NCBI GenBank assembly: GCA_041640815.1
Contig: JBEPZO010000006.1
Location: 1 to 64,000, forward strand
Direction: 5' to 3'
Source of the DNA: JANWZL01 sp041640815
GTDB taxonomy: Bacteria; Pseudomonadota; Gammaproteobacteria; Burkholderiales; Thiobacillaceae
DNA length: 64,000 bases
Shown: positions 9,529 through 19,849 of the stretch, piece by piece
Layout of the letters: each line of letters starts with the position of its first letter
Numbering within the stretch: the stretch's first letter is position 1
Notes under the pieces: model-generated
The model's database searches: none
What the model was told of the DNA's origin: nothing
Seen by the model: the letters and a program-made list of their open reading frames with translations, nothing else
Translations under genes and position numbers: made by a program

Positions 9529-12500
9529 CTAACCCAGCCAAACCCGCGCGTTGCGGAATAGCCGCAGCCAAGGCCCATCCTCGCCCCAGTCGTCCGGCCG
9601 CCAGGAATGCTGTATGGCGCGGAACACCCGCTCCGGGTGCGGCATCATGATGGTGAAGCGCCCGTCCGCGGTGGTCACGCCCGTGATACCACGCGGTGAG
9701 CCATTGGGGTTGAACGGGTAGCGCTCGGTCGCGCGGCCGCGATTGTCGACATAGCGCAGGCAGGTCAACGCCCGTTTGCGCTGGGCCTCGCTGGCGAATA
9801 CCGCCCTGCCCTCACCATGCGCCACGACGATGGGCATGCGGCTGCCGGCCATGCCGGCAAACAGGATGGAGGGGTTTTCCGGCACCTCCACCATGACGAA
9901 GCGCGCCTCGAACTGTTCCGAGAGGTTGCGCTCGAAGCGTGGCCAATCCTCGGCGCCGGGGATGATCGAGCTCAAGCGGCTCATCATCTGGCAGCCGTTG
10001 CACACGCCGAGGGCGAAGGTGTCGCTGCGGTGGAAAAAGGCCTCGAATTCGTCCCGCGCGCGCGCATTGTGCAGGATGGAGGCAGCCCAGCCGCCGCCGG
10101 CGCCGAGCACGTCGCCGTAGCTGAAGCCGCCGCAGGCGGCGAGGCCCTTGTAGTCCTTGAGGCTTACCCGCCCGCTCAAGATGTCGCTCATGTGCACGTC
10201 GTGCGCCTCGAAGCCGGCGCGGTGGAAGGCGGCCGCCATCTCCACCTGGCCGTTGACGCCCTGCTCGCGCAGGATGGCCACCCGGGGTCGGGCCGAAGAC
10301 TTGCTGACGTAGGGCGCGGCGATGTCCTCGGCGGGGTCGAAGGTGAGTCGCACGTGCAGGCCGGGGTCGCGCCGGGCGCGCACGGCGGCGTATTCCTGGT
10401 CGGCACAGGCCGGGTTGTCGCGCAGGCGCTGCATGCGCCAGGAGGTCTCCCACCAGGCGGCGAGCAAATCTACCCGCGCCGCCTCGAACACCGGCTTGCC
10501 CTCGCGGAGGATGCGGATGCGGTCCAGGCGGTTCAAGCCGCCGATGACGAAGAACGCATCGCGTAGCCCCGCGTCGATGAAGGCCTGCATCACCGCTGCG
10601 GTGTCGGCCCGACGAACCTGCAACACCGCGCCCAGCTCCTCGTTGAACAGGATGCCCAGCAGGCGGCTGGTATAAGGCGCGCGCGGCTCGGGGGCATCTT
10701 TGACATCCAGGCGGATGTCCTCATGCCAGCGGTGGTAGCGCAGCTCGTCGACATCGATGTCGATGCCGGTGTGGCCAGCGAAGGCCATCTCGCACAGGGT
10801 AACGAACAGGCCGCCGTCGGAGCGGTCGTGATAGGCCAGGATGCGCCCCTCGGCATTGAGCCGCTGGATGACGGCGAAGAAGTCCTTGAGCCGTTGCGGC
10901 TCGTCGACGTCGGGGCAGACGTCGCCCAGCTCGTTATAGACCTGCGCCAGGATACTGCCGCCTAGGCGGTTACGGCCGGCGCCGAGGTCGATGAAGACGA
11001 GGTCGGTCTCGCCGCAATCGGTGCGCAGCTGCGGCGTCAAGGTCGCGCGCGCGTCCGGCGTCGGCGCGAAGGCCGAGACGATGAGCGACAGCGGTGCCAC
11101 CACCGCCTTCTCTACCCCCCCTTCCTGCCATGTGGTGCGCATGGACATCGAGTCCTTGCCCACCGGGATGCTGATCCCCAGCGCCGGGCAGAGCTCTTTC
11201 GCCACCGCCCGCACGGTGTCGTACAGGCCGGCGTCCTCGCCCGGGTGACCGGCGGCCACCATCCAGTTGGCCGATAGCCGGATGTCCTCGATCCGCGCCA
11301 CGCGTGCCGCGGCCAGGTTCATCACCGCTTCGGCCACGGCCATGCGGCCGGAGGCGGCCGGATCGATGAGGGCAAGCGGCGAGCGCTCGCCGATGGCCAT
11401 CGCCTCGCCGGCATAGGTGGCATAGCCCAGGGTGGTCACCGCGCAATCGGCCACCGGCATCTGCCAAGGGCCCACCATCTGGTCGCGCGCGGTATAGCCG
11501 CCCACCGTGCGGTCGCCGATGGTGATGAGGAAGGTCTTGGCCGCCACTGTGGGGTGGCGCAGCACCCGGTAGCAGGCCTCCGCGAGGTCCAGCCCCTCAG
11601 CGGTGAAGGGGCGCAGCTTCCGGCTGATGTGTCTGGCCTGCCGCGTCAGACGCGGCGGTTTGCCGAGCAGCGCCGCCATCTCCATGTCCACCGGCGTGTT
11701 GCCGAAGTGGCGGTCGGTCACCACCAGGCGGCCATCGTCGCTGGCCTGTCCGACGACGGCAAAGGGGCAGCGCTCGCGCGCGCACAGGGCGGCGAAGCGC
11801 GCGAGGTTCTCGGGCGCGATGGCCAGCACATAGCGCTCCTGCGCCTCGTTGCACCAGATCTCGCGCGGGCTCATGCCCGGCTCCTCGCTGGGGATGTCCC
11901 GCAGCTCGAAGCGTCCTCCCAACCCTGCCCCGTGCGCCAGTTCCGGCAAGGCGTTGGACAGCCCGCCGGCGCCGACGTCGTGGATGGACAGGATGGGGTT
12001 GTCCGGCCCCAGCTGCCAGCAGCGGTCGATCACCTCCTGGGCGCGGCGCTGCATCTCCGGGTTGCCGCGTTGCACCGAGTCGAAGTCCAACGCCTCGGCA
12101 TTGGCACCCGCCGTGAGGCTCGAGGCGGCCCCTCCCCCCAGCCCGATCTTCAACCCCGGCCCGCCGAGCTGGATGAACAGCGTGCCGGGCGGAAAGCTTC
12201 GCTTGTGAACATGGTCCTCGCGGATGTTGCCGATGCCGCCGGCGAGCATGATCGGCTTGTGATAGCCGCGCACCTGGCCATCGGGGGTGCGCAGCTCGAA
12301 GCTGCGGAAATAACCGGCCAAGTTGGGGCGGCCAAACTCGTTGTTGAAGGCCGCCGCGCCGATGGGGCCCTCGAGCATGATCGTCAAGGACGAGACGATG
12401 CGCTCGGGCCGCCCATATTCGACCTCCCAGGGCTGCTCCCAACCAGGGATGCGCAGGTTCGAGACGGAAAAACCGGTCAGCCCCGCCTTCGGCTTCGCCC

Positions 12501-13467
12501 CCCGTCCGGTCGAGCCCTCGTCGCGGATCTCACCGCCAGCGCCCGTGGCAGCGCCGGGAAAGGGGGAGATGGCGGTGGGGTGGTTGTGCGTCTCCACCTT
12601 CATCAAGATGTGGGTCGGTTCCAGGTGGAAGCGATAAATCCCGTCCGCACCCGGGTAGAAGCGGTCGATGTCACGGCCGGCGATGACGGCGGCGTTGTCG
12701 GCATAGGCTAAGAGCGTGCCTTGCGGCCGCACGGCGTGGGTGTGGCGGATCATACCGAACAGGCTCTCCGGTTGCGGCTGGCCATCGATCACCCAGGCGG
12801 CGTTGAAAATCTTGTGCCGGCAGTGCTCGGAGTTTGCCTGCGCGAACATCATCAGCTCCACGTCCGTGGGGTTGCGGCCGGCGCGGCTGAAGTGCGCCAG
12901 CAGGTAATCGATTTCGTCCGGCGACAGGGCGAGCCCCCACTCGGCGTTGGCGCGTTCCAGGGCGGCGCGGCCGCCGTGCAGGATGTCCACTATGGCGAGC
13001 GGCTGCGGCTCGATGTGCTGGAACAGCCGCGCCGCCTCGCGCTCGTCGGTGAGCACGCTTTCGGTCATGCGGTCGTGCAGGTAGGGCAGCGCCGCCGTGA
13101 GGGTCTTGGCATCCAGCCGCGCCCATCGCCGCCCGCCCAGGCGCCAGGCTACCCCACGCTCGATGCGCCGCACGGCGCTGAGCCCACAATTGCGGGCGAT
13201 GTCCGTCGCCTTGGACGACCACGGCGACACCGTGCCGAGCCGCGGGGTCACCAACAGCGCCTGGGCAGCGGGCTCATGGCGCTCGGCCTGCAACAGCTCG
13301 GCAAGGAATTCGCCCTCCGCCGCGGAAAGCGTTTGGCCAAGCTCGACGAAATAGCGGAATTCGGCCTCGGCATGGTAAACCCCCAGCGGCCGCAGGCGCT
13401 CGAGCAACTTGGCGATGCGAAACTCGGATAGGGCGGTCGCGCCCTTGAGAAACAGAATATTCGACAT
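9529..13467 (-). CDS. purL: Phosphoribosylformylglycinamidine synthase (single-chain PurL)
   Basis: This enzyme catalyses step four of purine synthesis (FGAR + glutamine + ATP to FGAM). At 1312 residues it is the large single-chain type of proteobacteria, with an N-terminal PurS-like part, two AIR-synthase-type halves, and a C-terminal glutaminase with the nucleophile in GVCNGCQMM and a terminal His/Glu pair in MMPHPERVFR. The ATG at 13467 (MSNILFLKGA) fits the family; the frame stays open further up but without family resemblance. It is a single-gene unit. Many long antisense frames exist here only because of the high GC content. Confidence 0.97.
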   Translation of the reverse strand: MSNILFLKGATALSEFRIAKLLERLRPLGVYHAEAEFRYFVELGQTLSAAEGEFLAELLQAERHEPAAQALLVTPRLGTVSPWSSKATDIARNCGLSAVRRIERGVAWRLGGRRWARLDAKTLTAALPYLHDRMTESVLTDEREAARLFQHIEPQPLAIVDILHGGRAALERANAEWGLALSPDEIDYLLAHFSRAGRNPTDVELMMFAQANSEHCRHKIFNAAWVIDGQPQPESLFGMIRHTHAVRPQGTLLAYADNAAVIAGRDIDRFYPGADGIYRFHLEPTHILMKVETHNHPTAISPFPGAATGAGGEIRDEGSTGRGAKPKAGLTGFSVSNLRIPGWEQPWEVEYGRPERIVSSLTIMLEGPIGAAAFNNEFGRPNLAGYFRSFELRTPDGQVRGYHKPIMLAGGIGNIREDHVHKRSFPPGTLFIQLGGPGLKIGLGGGAASSLTAGANAEALDFDSVQRGNPEMQRRAQEVIDRCWQLGPDNPILSIHDVGAGGLSNALPELAHGAGLGGRFELRDIPSEEPGMSPREIWCNEAQERYVLAIAPENLARFAALCARERCPFAVVGQASDDGRLVVTDRHFGNTPVDMEMAALLGKPPRLTRQARHISRKLRPFTAEGLDLAEACYRVLRHPTVAAKTFLITIGDRTVGGYTARDQMVGPWQMPVADCAVTTLGYATYAGEAMAIGERSPLALIDPAASGRMAVAEAVMNLAAARVARIEDIRLSANWMVAAGHPGEDAGLYDTVRAVAKELCPALGISIPVGKDSMSMRTTWQEGGVEKAVVAPLSLIVSAFAPTPDARATLTPQLRTDCGETDLVFIDLGAGRNRLGGSILAQVYNELGDVCPDVDEPQRLKDFFAVIQRLNAEGRILAYHDRSDGGLFVTLCEMAFAGHTGIDIDVDELRYHRWHEDIRLDVKDAPEPRAPYTSRLLGILFNEELGAVLQVRRADTAAVMQAFIDAGLRDAFFVIGGLNRLDRIRILREGKPVFEAARVDLLAAWWETSWRMQRLRDNPACADQEYAAVRARRDPGLHVRLTFDPAEDIAAPYVSKSSARPRVAILREQGVNGQVEMAAAFHRAGFEAHDVHMSDILSGRVSLKDYKGLAACGGFSYGDVLGAGGGWAASILHNARARDEFEAFFHRSDTFALGVCNGCQMMSRLSSIIPGAEDWPRFERNLSEQFEARFVMVEVPENPSILFAGMAGSRMPIVVAHGEGRAVFASEAQRKRALTCLRYVDNRGRATERYPFNPNGSPRGITGVTTADGRFTIMMPHPERVFRAIQHSWRPDDWGEDGPWLRLFRNARVWLG

Positions 13468-13771
13468 GGGTAGTGCGCTGGCGTGAGGACGATCGATTCT
13501 AACCGATGGCCGTCTGTCAGCCGTGCCTTGCCGCGGCCACAGGGTCGGCCAGGATAACCCCGTCGCTACCACCGCAGCGCGCGCAACGAGCCCTCTGCCG
13601 CGAGCTGGCGGCGAAAGCGCTCTACAGTCGGCCGAAGGTCCTGCGGCCGAAGACAAGCGGCGTCAACCCCGCCGCTATCCAGGGTCTTCGCTCGGCCGTT
13701 ACAATCCATACCCTGCCGCCAAGGGCAGACGCGCCCGCGGCCACCATTGCGATCAGACGACAACCGCTCCC

Positions 13772-15277
13772 ATGTCCGACACACGTCCTACCCAAGCTCC
13801 CGACGACAACCAGATCATTGCCGAGCGCCGCGCCAAGCTCGCCGAGCTGCGGCGCTTAGGTCCCGCCTACCCGAACGATTTCGAGCGCCGCGATCTGGCC
13901 GGCGACCTACACGCCGCCCATGGCCACAAGAGCCGGGAGGAGCTGGAGGCCGCCGCCATCCCCGTGCAGCTCGCCGGGCGCATGATGCTCAAGCGCGTCA
14001 TGGGCAAAGCGAGCTTTGCCACCCTGCAGGACATGAGCGGACGGCTGCAGGTCTACATCTCCAACGAAGGGGTTGGTGCCGAGGCGCACGAGGCGTTCAA
14101 GCGCTGGGACCTGGGCGATATCCTCGGCGTCTGGGGCACGCTATTCAAGACCAAGGTGGGCGAGCTCACCGTGCACGCCACCGGCATCCGCCTGCTGACC
14201 AAGTGCCTGCGCCCGCTGCCGGAGAAATTCCACGGTTTGACCGATACCGAGCAGAGGTACCGCCAGCGCTACCTCGACCTGATCACCAACGAGGTCAGCC
14301 GCCAGACCTTCATCCGCCGCTCGAAGATCGTGCAGACGCTACGCGAGTTCATGACCAGCAAGGGCTTCCTCGAGGTGGAGACCCCCATGATGCAGCCCAT
14401 TCCAGGGGGGGCGACGGCGAGGCCGTTCGTCACCTATCACAACGCGCTCGATATGCCGCTTTATCTGCGCATCGCGCCGGAGCTGTATCTGAAGCGCCTG
14501 GTGGTGGGGGGCTTCGAGAAGGTGTTCGAGATCAACCGCAACTTCCGCAACGAGGGGCTGTCCACGCGGCACAACCCCGAGTTCACCATGATGGAGTTCT
14601 ATGAGGCCTACCGCGATTACGTCTACTTGATGGATTTCGTCGAGGAGATGCTGCGTTTCGTCAGCCACGAGGTGTTGGGACACACCGCCGTGCCCTACCA
14701 GGGGCACGTCATCAACCTCGCGCAGCCCTTTGCCCGCATGACCGCCGTCGAGGCGACCAGGCTGTACAACCCAGACCTCAAGGATGCCCCCCTCGACGAC
14801 CCAGATTTCCTGCGCACCGAGCTCAAACGCCGCGGCATCGCCTTCCGACCCAACGACGGCGTGGGGGGGCTACAGCTCACCTTGTTTGAGGAGACGACGG
14901 AAGACAAGCTCATCCAGCCCACCTTCATCATCGACTACCCGGCCGAGGTATCGCCGCTGGCGCGCGCCAGCGACAGCAACCCCGCCGTCACCGAGCGCTT
15001 CGAGCTCTACATCGCAGGGCGCGAGATCGCCAATGGCTTCTCCGAGCTCAACGATCCCGAGGACCAGGCCGAGCGCTTCATGGCCCAGGTGCGCGCCAAA
15101 GAGGCTGGCGATGAGGAGGCCATGTATTACGACGCCGACTACATTCGCGCCCTCGAGTATGGGCTCCCCCCCACCGCGGGCTGCGGCATCGGCATCGACC
15201 GTCTGGTGATGCTGCTCACCGACGCGGCCAGCATCCGCGACGTCATCCTCTTTCCGCACCTTCGGCCGGAAGACTGA
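13772..15277 (+). CDS. lysS: Lysyl-tRNA synthetase, class II
   Basis: It charges tRNA-Lys. The 501-residue product has the N-terminal OB-fold anticodon-binding domain, class II motif 1 around EVETPMMQPIPGGATARPF, motif 2 (FRNEGLSTRHNPEFTMMEFY) and motif 3 at the C-terminus (GCGIGIDRLVMLLTD). The ATG at 13772 (MSDTRPTQ) is chosen because the family begins here; the frame upstream to 13523 has no family resemblance. The moxR-like gene begins 11 bases after the stop, so they may be read together. Confidence 0.97.
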   Translation: MSDTRPTQAPDDNQIIAERRAKLAELRRLGPAYPNDFERRDLAGDLHAAHGHKSREELEAAAIPVQLAGRMMLKRVMGKASFATLQDMSGRLQVYISNEGVGAEAHEAFKRWDLGDILGVWGTLFKTKVGELTVHATGIRLLTKCLRPLPEKFHGLTDTEQRYRQRYLDLITNEVSRQTFIRRSKIVQTLREFMTSKGFLEVETPMMQPIPGGATARPFVTYHNALDMPLYLRIAPELYLKRLVVGGFEKVFEINRNFRNEGLSTRHNPEFTMMEFYEAYRDYVYLMDFVEEMLRFVSHEVLGHTAVPYQGHVINLAQPFARMTAVEATRLYNPDLKDAPLDDPDFLRTELKRRGIAFRPNDGVGGLQLTLFEETTEDKLIQPTFIIDYPAEVSPLARASDSNPAVTERFELYIAGREIANGFSELNDPEDQAERFMAQVRAKEAGDEEAMYYDADYIRALEYGLPPTAGCGIGIDRLVMLLTDAASIRDVILFPHLRPED

Positions 15278-15288
15278 GCCGCACGCCC

Positions 15289-16224
15289 ATGGCCTTCTCG
15301 CCCATGCCGGACGAAGCGCCCCGCGCCCCCTTCGATCTGCTGCTCAAACAGCTGGAGTCGGTCGTGCTGGGCAAACCGAGACAGCTTCGCCTCGCCCTCG
15401 CCTGCCTACTGGCGCGCGGACACCTGTTGATCGAGGACCTCCCCGGCGTGGGCAAGACCACCCTCGCGCATGCCCTCGCCCACAGTTTGGGCCTCGAGTT
15501 CACCCGCATCCAGTTCACCAGCGACCTCATGCCGAGCGACATCCTCGGTTTCTCCGTTTACGACAAGGCAAGCGGCAGCTTCCGCTTTCAGCCCGGCCCG
15601 GTGTTCACGCAAGTGGTGTTGGCCGACGAGATCAACCGTGCCACGCCCAAGACCCAAAGCGCGCTATTGGAGGCCATGGAAGAGGGCCAGGTCACGTTGG
15701 AGGGGGTGACGCGACGCCTGCCGGAGCCCTTTTTCGTCCTCGCGACACAGAACCCCCATACCCATGGCGGTGTCTATCCCTTGCCTGAATCACAGCTCGA
15801 CCGCTTCCTCATGCGTCTGTCTCTGGGCTACCCCGATCCAGCCGCCGAACGCGCCCTGCTTGCCGGCGAGCACCGTCGCCCGCAGACCCTGGCAGCGGTG
15901 CTCACACCGGCTGATCTCCTGTCGGCGCAGGCCGCCGTCGATCAGGTCCGCTTGGCCCCCGCCCTGCTCGACTATCTGCAGGCGCTCATCGCCTACACGC
16001 GCGCCAACGGCCGTTTCCTGCACGGCTTGTCGCCGCGCGCCGGCCTCGGCGTGGCGCGCGCCGCGCGCGCCTGGGCCTGGCTGCATGACCGCGACTATGT
16101 CATTCCCGAGGACGTGCAGGCCATTTTCCCCTTTGTCGCTGGCCACCGCCTGCAGGACACCGAGGGTTTGAGCGGTGGCGAGGCAGCGGCAAACGGCGTG
16201 CTCGCGGCCGTGGCAATCCCGTAA
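15289..16224 (+). CDS. MoxR-family AAA ATPase
   Basis: A 311-residue AAA+ ATPase of the MoxR family, thought to act as a chaperone for assembling or activating partner proteins. It has Walker A (GVGKTT, 53-58), Walker B (LADEIN, 111-116) and a sensor region (LATQNP), with the MoxR lid domain after it. It is first in the well-known gene trio moxR / DUF58 / transglutaminase, which suggests it works with the next two products at the membrane. Confidence 0.93.
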   Translation: MAFSPMPDEAPRAPFDLLLKQLESVVLGKPRQLRLALACLLARGHLLIEDLPGVGKTTLAHALAHSLGLEFTRIQFTSDLMPSDILGFSVYDKASGSFRFQPGPVFTQVVLADEINRATPKTQSALLEAMEEGQVTLEGVTRRLPEPFFVLATQNPHTHGGVYPLPESQLDRFLMRLSLGYPDPAAERALLAGEHRRPQTLAAVLTPADLLSAQAAVDQVRLAPALLDYLQALIAYTRANGRFLHGLSPRAGLGVARAARAWAWLHDRDYVIPEDVQAIFPFVAGHRLQDTEGLSGGEAAANGVLAAVAIP

Positions 16225-16259
16225 GACGGCAAGCGGTCCCCAAAGACCCAAGCCGCGAC

Positions 16260-17276
16260 ATGCTGATCGCCCACCTCCCCCTCCACAACCGGCTCACGCG
16301 ACGGCTGTTCGGCCTGCCGGCTGCAGATGCCCTGCCCCTGCGACTTACCGCTAGACGCATCTACATCCTGCCCACCCGCGCCGGGCTCATCTTCCTGGCC
16401 CTGTGGGTGGGAATGCTGTTGGGGTCGGTGAATTACGCCCTGGCCATGGGTTATCTCTACACCTTCCTGCTGCTCGGGCTTCTGCTCACCGCCCTATTCG
16501 CCACTTGGCGGAACCTCGCCGGGCTCAACTTGCTTGCGGTCGAATCCGAACCGGCCTTCGCCGGCGATGCCTTGCGCTTCACCTTCCGTCTGGCCAATCC
16601 CCACCGTCGCGTGCGGCTGGCCATCGGCGTGGCGGTCGACGGCGCCTCCACGGTGTTGGCCAGCGTCCCTGCCGCGGGGCAGGCCAGTGTCGTCCTGCGC
16701 CCCCTAGCGCGCAGCCGCGGTCGCCAGCCCTTGGGGGTGGTGCGCATCTATAGCGAATATCCCCTCGGCCTCTTTCACGCCTGGGCCCTGCTCAAGCTCA
16801 ACATCGCTGGCATAGTCTGGCCACGTCCAGCAGGCAGCCATGCCCTGCCGCCGGACGCCGGCCGCGAGGCGAGCGCAGGCACCCATGCTGGCGGCGGCAC
16901 GGAGGACTTCGACGGCTTGCGCGCCTATGAACAGGGCATGCCCCCGGCCCGCATCGTCTGGAAATCGCTCGCCCGCCAGGGCGAGCCTTTGGCCAAGGCC
17001 TTCGTGACCCCGCTTGCGCATGCGCTCTGGCTCGACTGGGAGGTACTCGCCGGCCTACCGCCAGAGGCGCGCCTATCGCAACTCGCGCGCTGGGTCCTGG
17101 CCGCGGACCGCACGGGCAAGCCCTATGGATTGCGCCTACCCGGCCAATGCATCGCACCCGGCACGGGCCTTGCCCACCGCCACCGCTGCTTGAACGCCCT
17201 GGCCCTCATGCCGCCCTCCCATGCAGAGGACGCTAAAAGCAAGCGGGCAACGCATGGCAAACCGGAAAGGGCTTAA
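16260..17276 (+). CDS. DUF58 domain membrane protein
   Basis: A 338-residue protein with two membrane segments near residues 40-85 (LIFLALWVGMLLGSV and YLYTFLLLGLLLTALF). After these comes the DUF58 region, whose hallmark is the stretch DFDGLRAYEQGMPPARIVWKS with a vWA-like fold. DUF58 proteins are regular partners of MoxR ATPases and are encoded between moxR and transglutaminase genes, as here. The biochemical role is unknown. It overlaps the next gene. Confidence 0.88.
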   Translation: MLIAHLPLHNRLTRRLFGLPAADALPLRLTARRIYILPTRAGLIFLALWVGMLLGSVNYALAMGYLYTFLLLGLLLTALFATWRNLAGLNLLAVESEPAFAGDALRFTFRLANPHRRVRLAIGVAVDGASTVLASVPAAGQASVVLRPLARSRGRQPLGVVRIYSEYPLGLFHAWALLKLNIAGIVWPRPAGSHALPPDAGREASAGTHAGGGTEDFDGLRAYEQGMPPARIVWKSLARQGEPLAKAFVTPLAHALWLDWEVLAGLPPEARLSQLARWVLAADRTGKPYGLRLPGQCIAPGTGLAHRHRCLNALALMPPSHAEDAKSKRATHGKPERA

Positions 17277-19257
17277 ACAGCGTTCGGCAGCGGACAACCC
17301 CGCCACCAGCGTCTCAAGGCGGGCAGTGAAAGCGGCAAGCGCCGCCTCGCTCTGGCTGCTGCCACCGTTGCTCGCCAGCTTGCCGCATGCGGCCCATCTC
17401 CCCCTCTGGTTGAGCTTCGTCTGTGGCCTGCTCTGGCTGTGGCGGCTCGGCCTGACCTTAAGCGGCAGACCCATGCCTGGGAAGTGGGTGCGGGTCGGCT
17501 TGGCCCTGGCAGCGGTAGCGGTGGTGATCGCCCAGTTCGGCCTGCTCATCGGCCGCAACGCGGGCGTGCCCTTACTCGTGCTGCTCATGTTCGTCAAACT
17601 GCTGGAGACCGACACCGCCCGCCACCAGCGCTTCGTGTTGCTGCTCACTTATTTCGTCGCCTTGAGCGTGTTTCTGTACGACCAGTCGCTGGCGATGACC
17701 GTCTATCTGTTCGCCGTGACCTGGTTGACAACGGCTGCGCTGGTCCAACTGCAGCAACCCACGCCTGTCGCTGCCGCATCGCCGCTGCTCACTGCCGCCC
17801 GGCTACTGCTCGCCGGCGCCCCGCTCGCCGTGGCCCTGTTCCTGTTCTTCCCCCGCTTGCAAGGCCCATTGTGGCTGCTGCCGAGCGGGGAGCTGGCGGG
17901 CCACACCGGACTGTCCGACAGCATGCAGCCAGGGGACATCAGCCGTCTGATCCTCTCGGGCGAGATCGCCTTTCGCGCGCACTTTCACCACCCACCCCCC
18001 GACCCGGCCACCCTCTACTGGCGGGGACCGGTGCTAAGCCGCTTCGACGGACGCATCTGGCGCACGATGGCTGATCAAGGCGAGATGCGTGTCAAGGCCG
18101 AGGCAATGGGCGCCCCCGTGCGCTATACCCTGACCGTGGAGCCGCACGCGCGCACCTGGCTGTTTAGCCTGGGTCTGCCGACCACCTTGCCCGAGGGCAC
18201 GCGCCTTGCAGCCGGCATGCAGCTGCTAAGCCAGCGCCCATTGACCGAGCGACGACGTTTCGAGCTTGAAAGCTCCCCTCGCTATCGGCTCCAGGCAAGC
18301 GCACAAGAGCTGCGTGAGGCCTTGGAGTTGCCAGCCGGCCTCAACCCGCAAGCGCGCGCCATGGCCGCAGATTGGCGCCGCGCCGAGCCTGATGCCCGCC
18401 GACTGCTCATGCGCGGGCTTCAGTTGTTCCGCACGGGCTTCGTTTACACCTTGACCCCACCGCCGCTCGGGCTACACAGCGTGGACGACTTCCTTTTCAC
18501 CACGCGGCAAGGATTTTGCGAACACTATGCCGCCGCCTTCGTTTTCCTCATGCGCGCCGCCGGCATACCAGCGCGCGTGGTCACCGGCTATCTCGGCGGC
18601 GAGCGCAACCCGGTCGATGGGCACATCGTGGTGCGGCAATCCGACGCGCACGCCTGGGCCGAGGTCTGGCTTGACGCGGCTGGCTGGGTCCAGGTCGATC
18701 CAACCGCCAGCGTGGCGCCGACACGGGTGCAGCGTGGGCTCGCCGCCGCCCTGCCGGCAACCGAGATGCCCGCCGTGCTGGCCGATCTACAGCGGCCTTG
18801 GTTACGTCGGATCCGACACGCATGGGAGGCGCTCAACAACGGCTGGAACCAATGGATATTGGGTTACAATCTCGAGCGTCAGCTAAACTTGTTGGCGGCG
18901 ATCAGTCCCCACTTGTCCGGGCGGGGTTGGCAGCTCACCGTCGCCAGCCTGCTGTTAACATTGGCGCTAATGGCCTGGCTCGCCTGGCAGGGCAGTTCGA
19001 GCCGCGCGCCAGACGAGGCTGCGCGTCTTTTCGCCCGCTTCAGCGCGCGCCTCAAGCGTTTTGGCATCGAGCGCATGGCCGCGGAAGGCACACGGGCCTT
19101 CGCCCGCCGTGTGGCTGCGCAACGCCCTGACCTGGCGCCATGGGTGACTGAGGTCAGCGCGCTGTACGAACAGGCCCGCTATGCTGGCGATGCGCGCGCT
19201 TTGGCGAGTTTAGCTAAGGCCGTGAGCCGGCCTGTAAGACGTAAATTAGGGGGTTAA
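17221..19257 (+). CDS. tgpA: TgpA-type membrane transglutaminase-like protein (DUF3488)
   Basis: The N-terminal third (residues 40-230) is several membrane helices of the DUF3488 type. A periplasmic transglutaminase-like domain follows with the Cys in RQGFCEHYAAAF, the His in DAHAWAEVW and the Asp in WVQVDPTA. One more membrane helix comes near residue 570, then a DUF4129-like tail. The Pseudomonas aeruginosa homologue TgpA is essential and probably acts in cell-envelope work. The start is uncertain: ATG 17221 overlaps the DUF58 gene by 56 bases, ATG 17254 by 23. It is the last gene of the operon. Confidence 0.9.
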   Translation: MQRTLKASGQRMANRKGLKQRSAADNPATSVSRRAVKAASAASLWLLPPLLASLPHAAHLPLWLSFVCGLLWLWRLGLTLSGRPMPGKWVRVGLALAAVAVVIAQFGLLIGRNAGVPLLVLLMFVKLLETDTARHQRFVLLLTYFVALSVFLYDQSLAMTVYLFAVTWLTTAALVQLQQPTPVAAASPLLTAARLLLAGAPLAVALFLFFPRLQGPLWLLPSGELAGHTGLSDSMQPGDISRLILSGEIAFRAHFHHPPPDPATLYWRGPVLSRFDGRIWRTMADQGEMRVKAEAMGAPVRYTLTVEPHARTWLFSLGLPTTLPEGTRLAAGMQLLSQRPLTERRRFELESSPRYRLQASAQELREALELPAGLNPQARAMAADWRRAEPDARRLLMRGLQLFRTGFVYTLTPPPLGLHSVDDFLFTTRQGFCEHYAAAFVFLMRAAGIPARVVTGYLGGERNPVDGHIVVRQSDAHAWAEVWLDAAGWVQVDPTASVAPTRVQRGLAAALPATEMPAVLADLQRPWLRRIRHAWEALNNGWNQWILGYNLERQLNLLAAISPHLSGRGWQLTVASLLLTLALMAWLAWQGSSSRAPDEAARLFARFSARLKRFGIERMAAEGTRAFARRVAAQRPDLAPWVTEVSALYEQARYAGDARALASLAKAVSRPVRRKLGG

Positions 19258-19373
19258 GCGTGGATGGCCCCTGTGTCCCAGACCGTTTTTTGTGGAAACC
19301 GTACCCCTTTTACACGAATTCACTGCCCGCCGCTTAGCGGGCGTTCCCTTTCATGGTGAGGTAACCTGAACGC

Positions 19374-19640
19374 ATGAGCACACAGCAACCAAGCAATCCA
19401 CGTCAACGGCTAAAAGCCCTACTCGCAATACCTGATAGCGAGCGCACCGAGGCCCAATGGGACGAACTCATCGAGCTTGAGATCGCCCTCGCCCCAGGTA
19501 ATCGAGTGAACGCCTCGACGCCTGCCTCTCCACGGCGGTCACCGCGTGCCTCTTCCCAGGGCAAACCCACGAGTAACGGCTCAGGCAAAAAACCGTTCAG
19601 AAGATTCCCTAAACGCTTATCCAAGGCGCGCACCACCTGA
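19374..19640 (+). CDS. Small basic protein of unknown function
   Basis: An 88-residue frame with GTGAGG before the ATG at good distance. The first half is an acidic helical region (RLKALLAIPDSERTEAQWDELIELEIAL); the second half is Ser/Pro/Lys/Arg-rich and probably disordered. I do not recognise a family. It stands alone after the transglutaminase gene. Codon use and the ribosome site make it more likely real than chance, but it could be spurious. Confidence 0.5.
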   Translation: MSTQQPSNPRQRLKALLAIPDSERTEAQWDELIELEIALAPGNRVNASTPASPRRSPRASSQGKPTSNGSGKKPFRRFPKRLSKARTT

Positions 19641-19849
19641 AGCACGCGCCGAACAGACGCTTGACAACCTCTGCCATTTCTGGCTAGGCAGCCTATCGGT
19701 GTTGAGGCACTAGGCATACAAAAGACCAAGAAAAGCGTGCACATGCCCTCCTATTGCAGTCATGTAGATCGCGTTTGGCGTGCACAAAGCGCTATCCGCT
19801 ATACGGCGGAAGCATAGCGCTCGGCCGTTCGACTCATACCCATCGCCGC

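Noticed and set aside
9776..13431. Many long plus-strand frames inside purL (up to 385 codons)
   Set aside because: They are antisense shadows in high-GC coding DNA; their sequences are Arg/Ala/Gly-rich with no domain, while purL is unambiguous.
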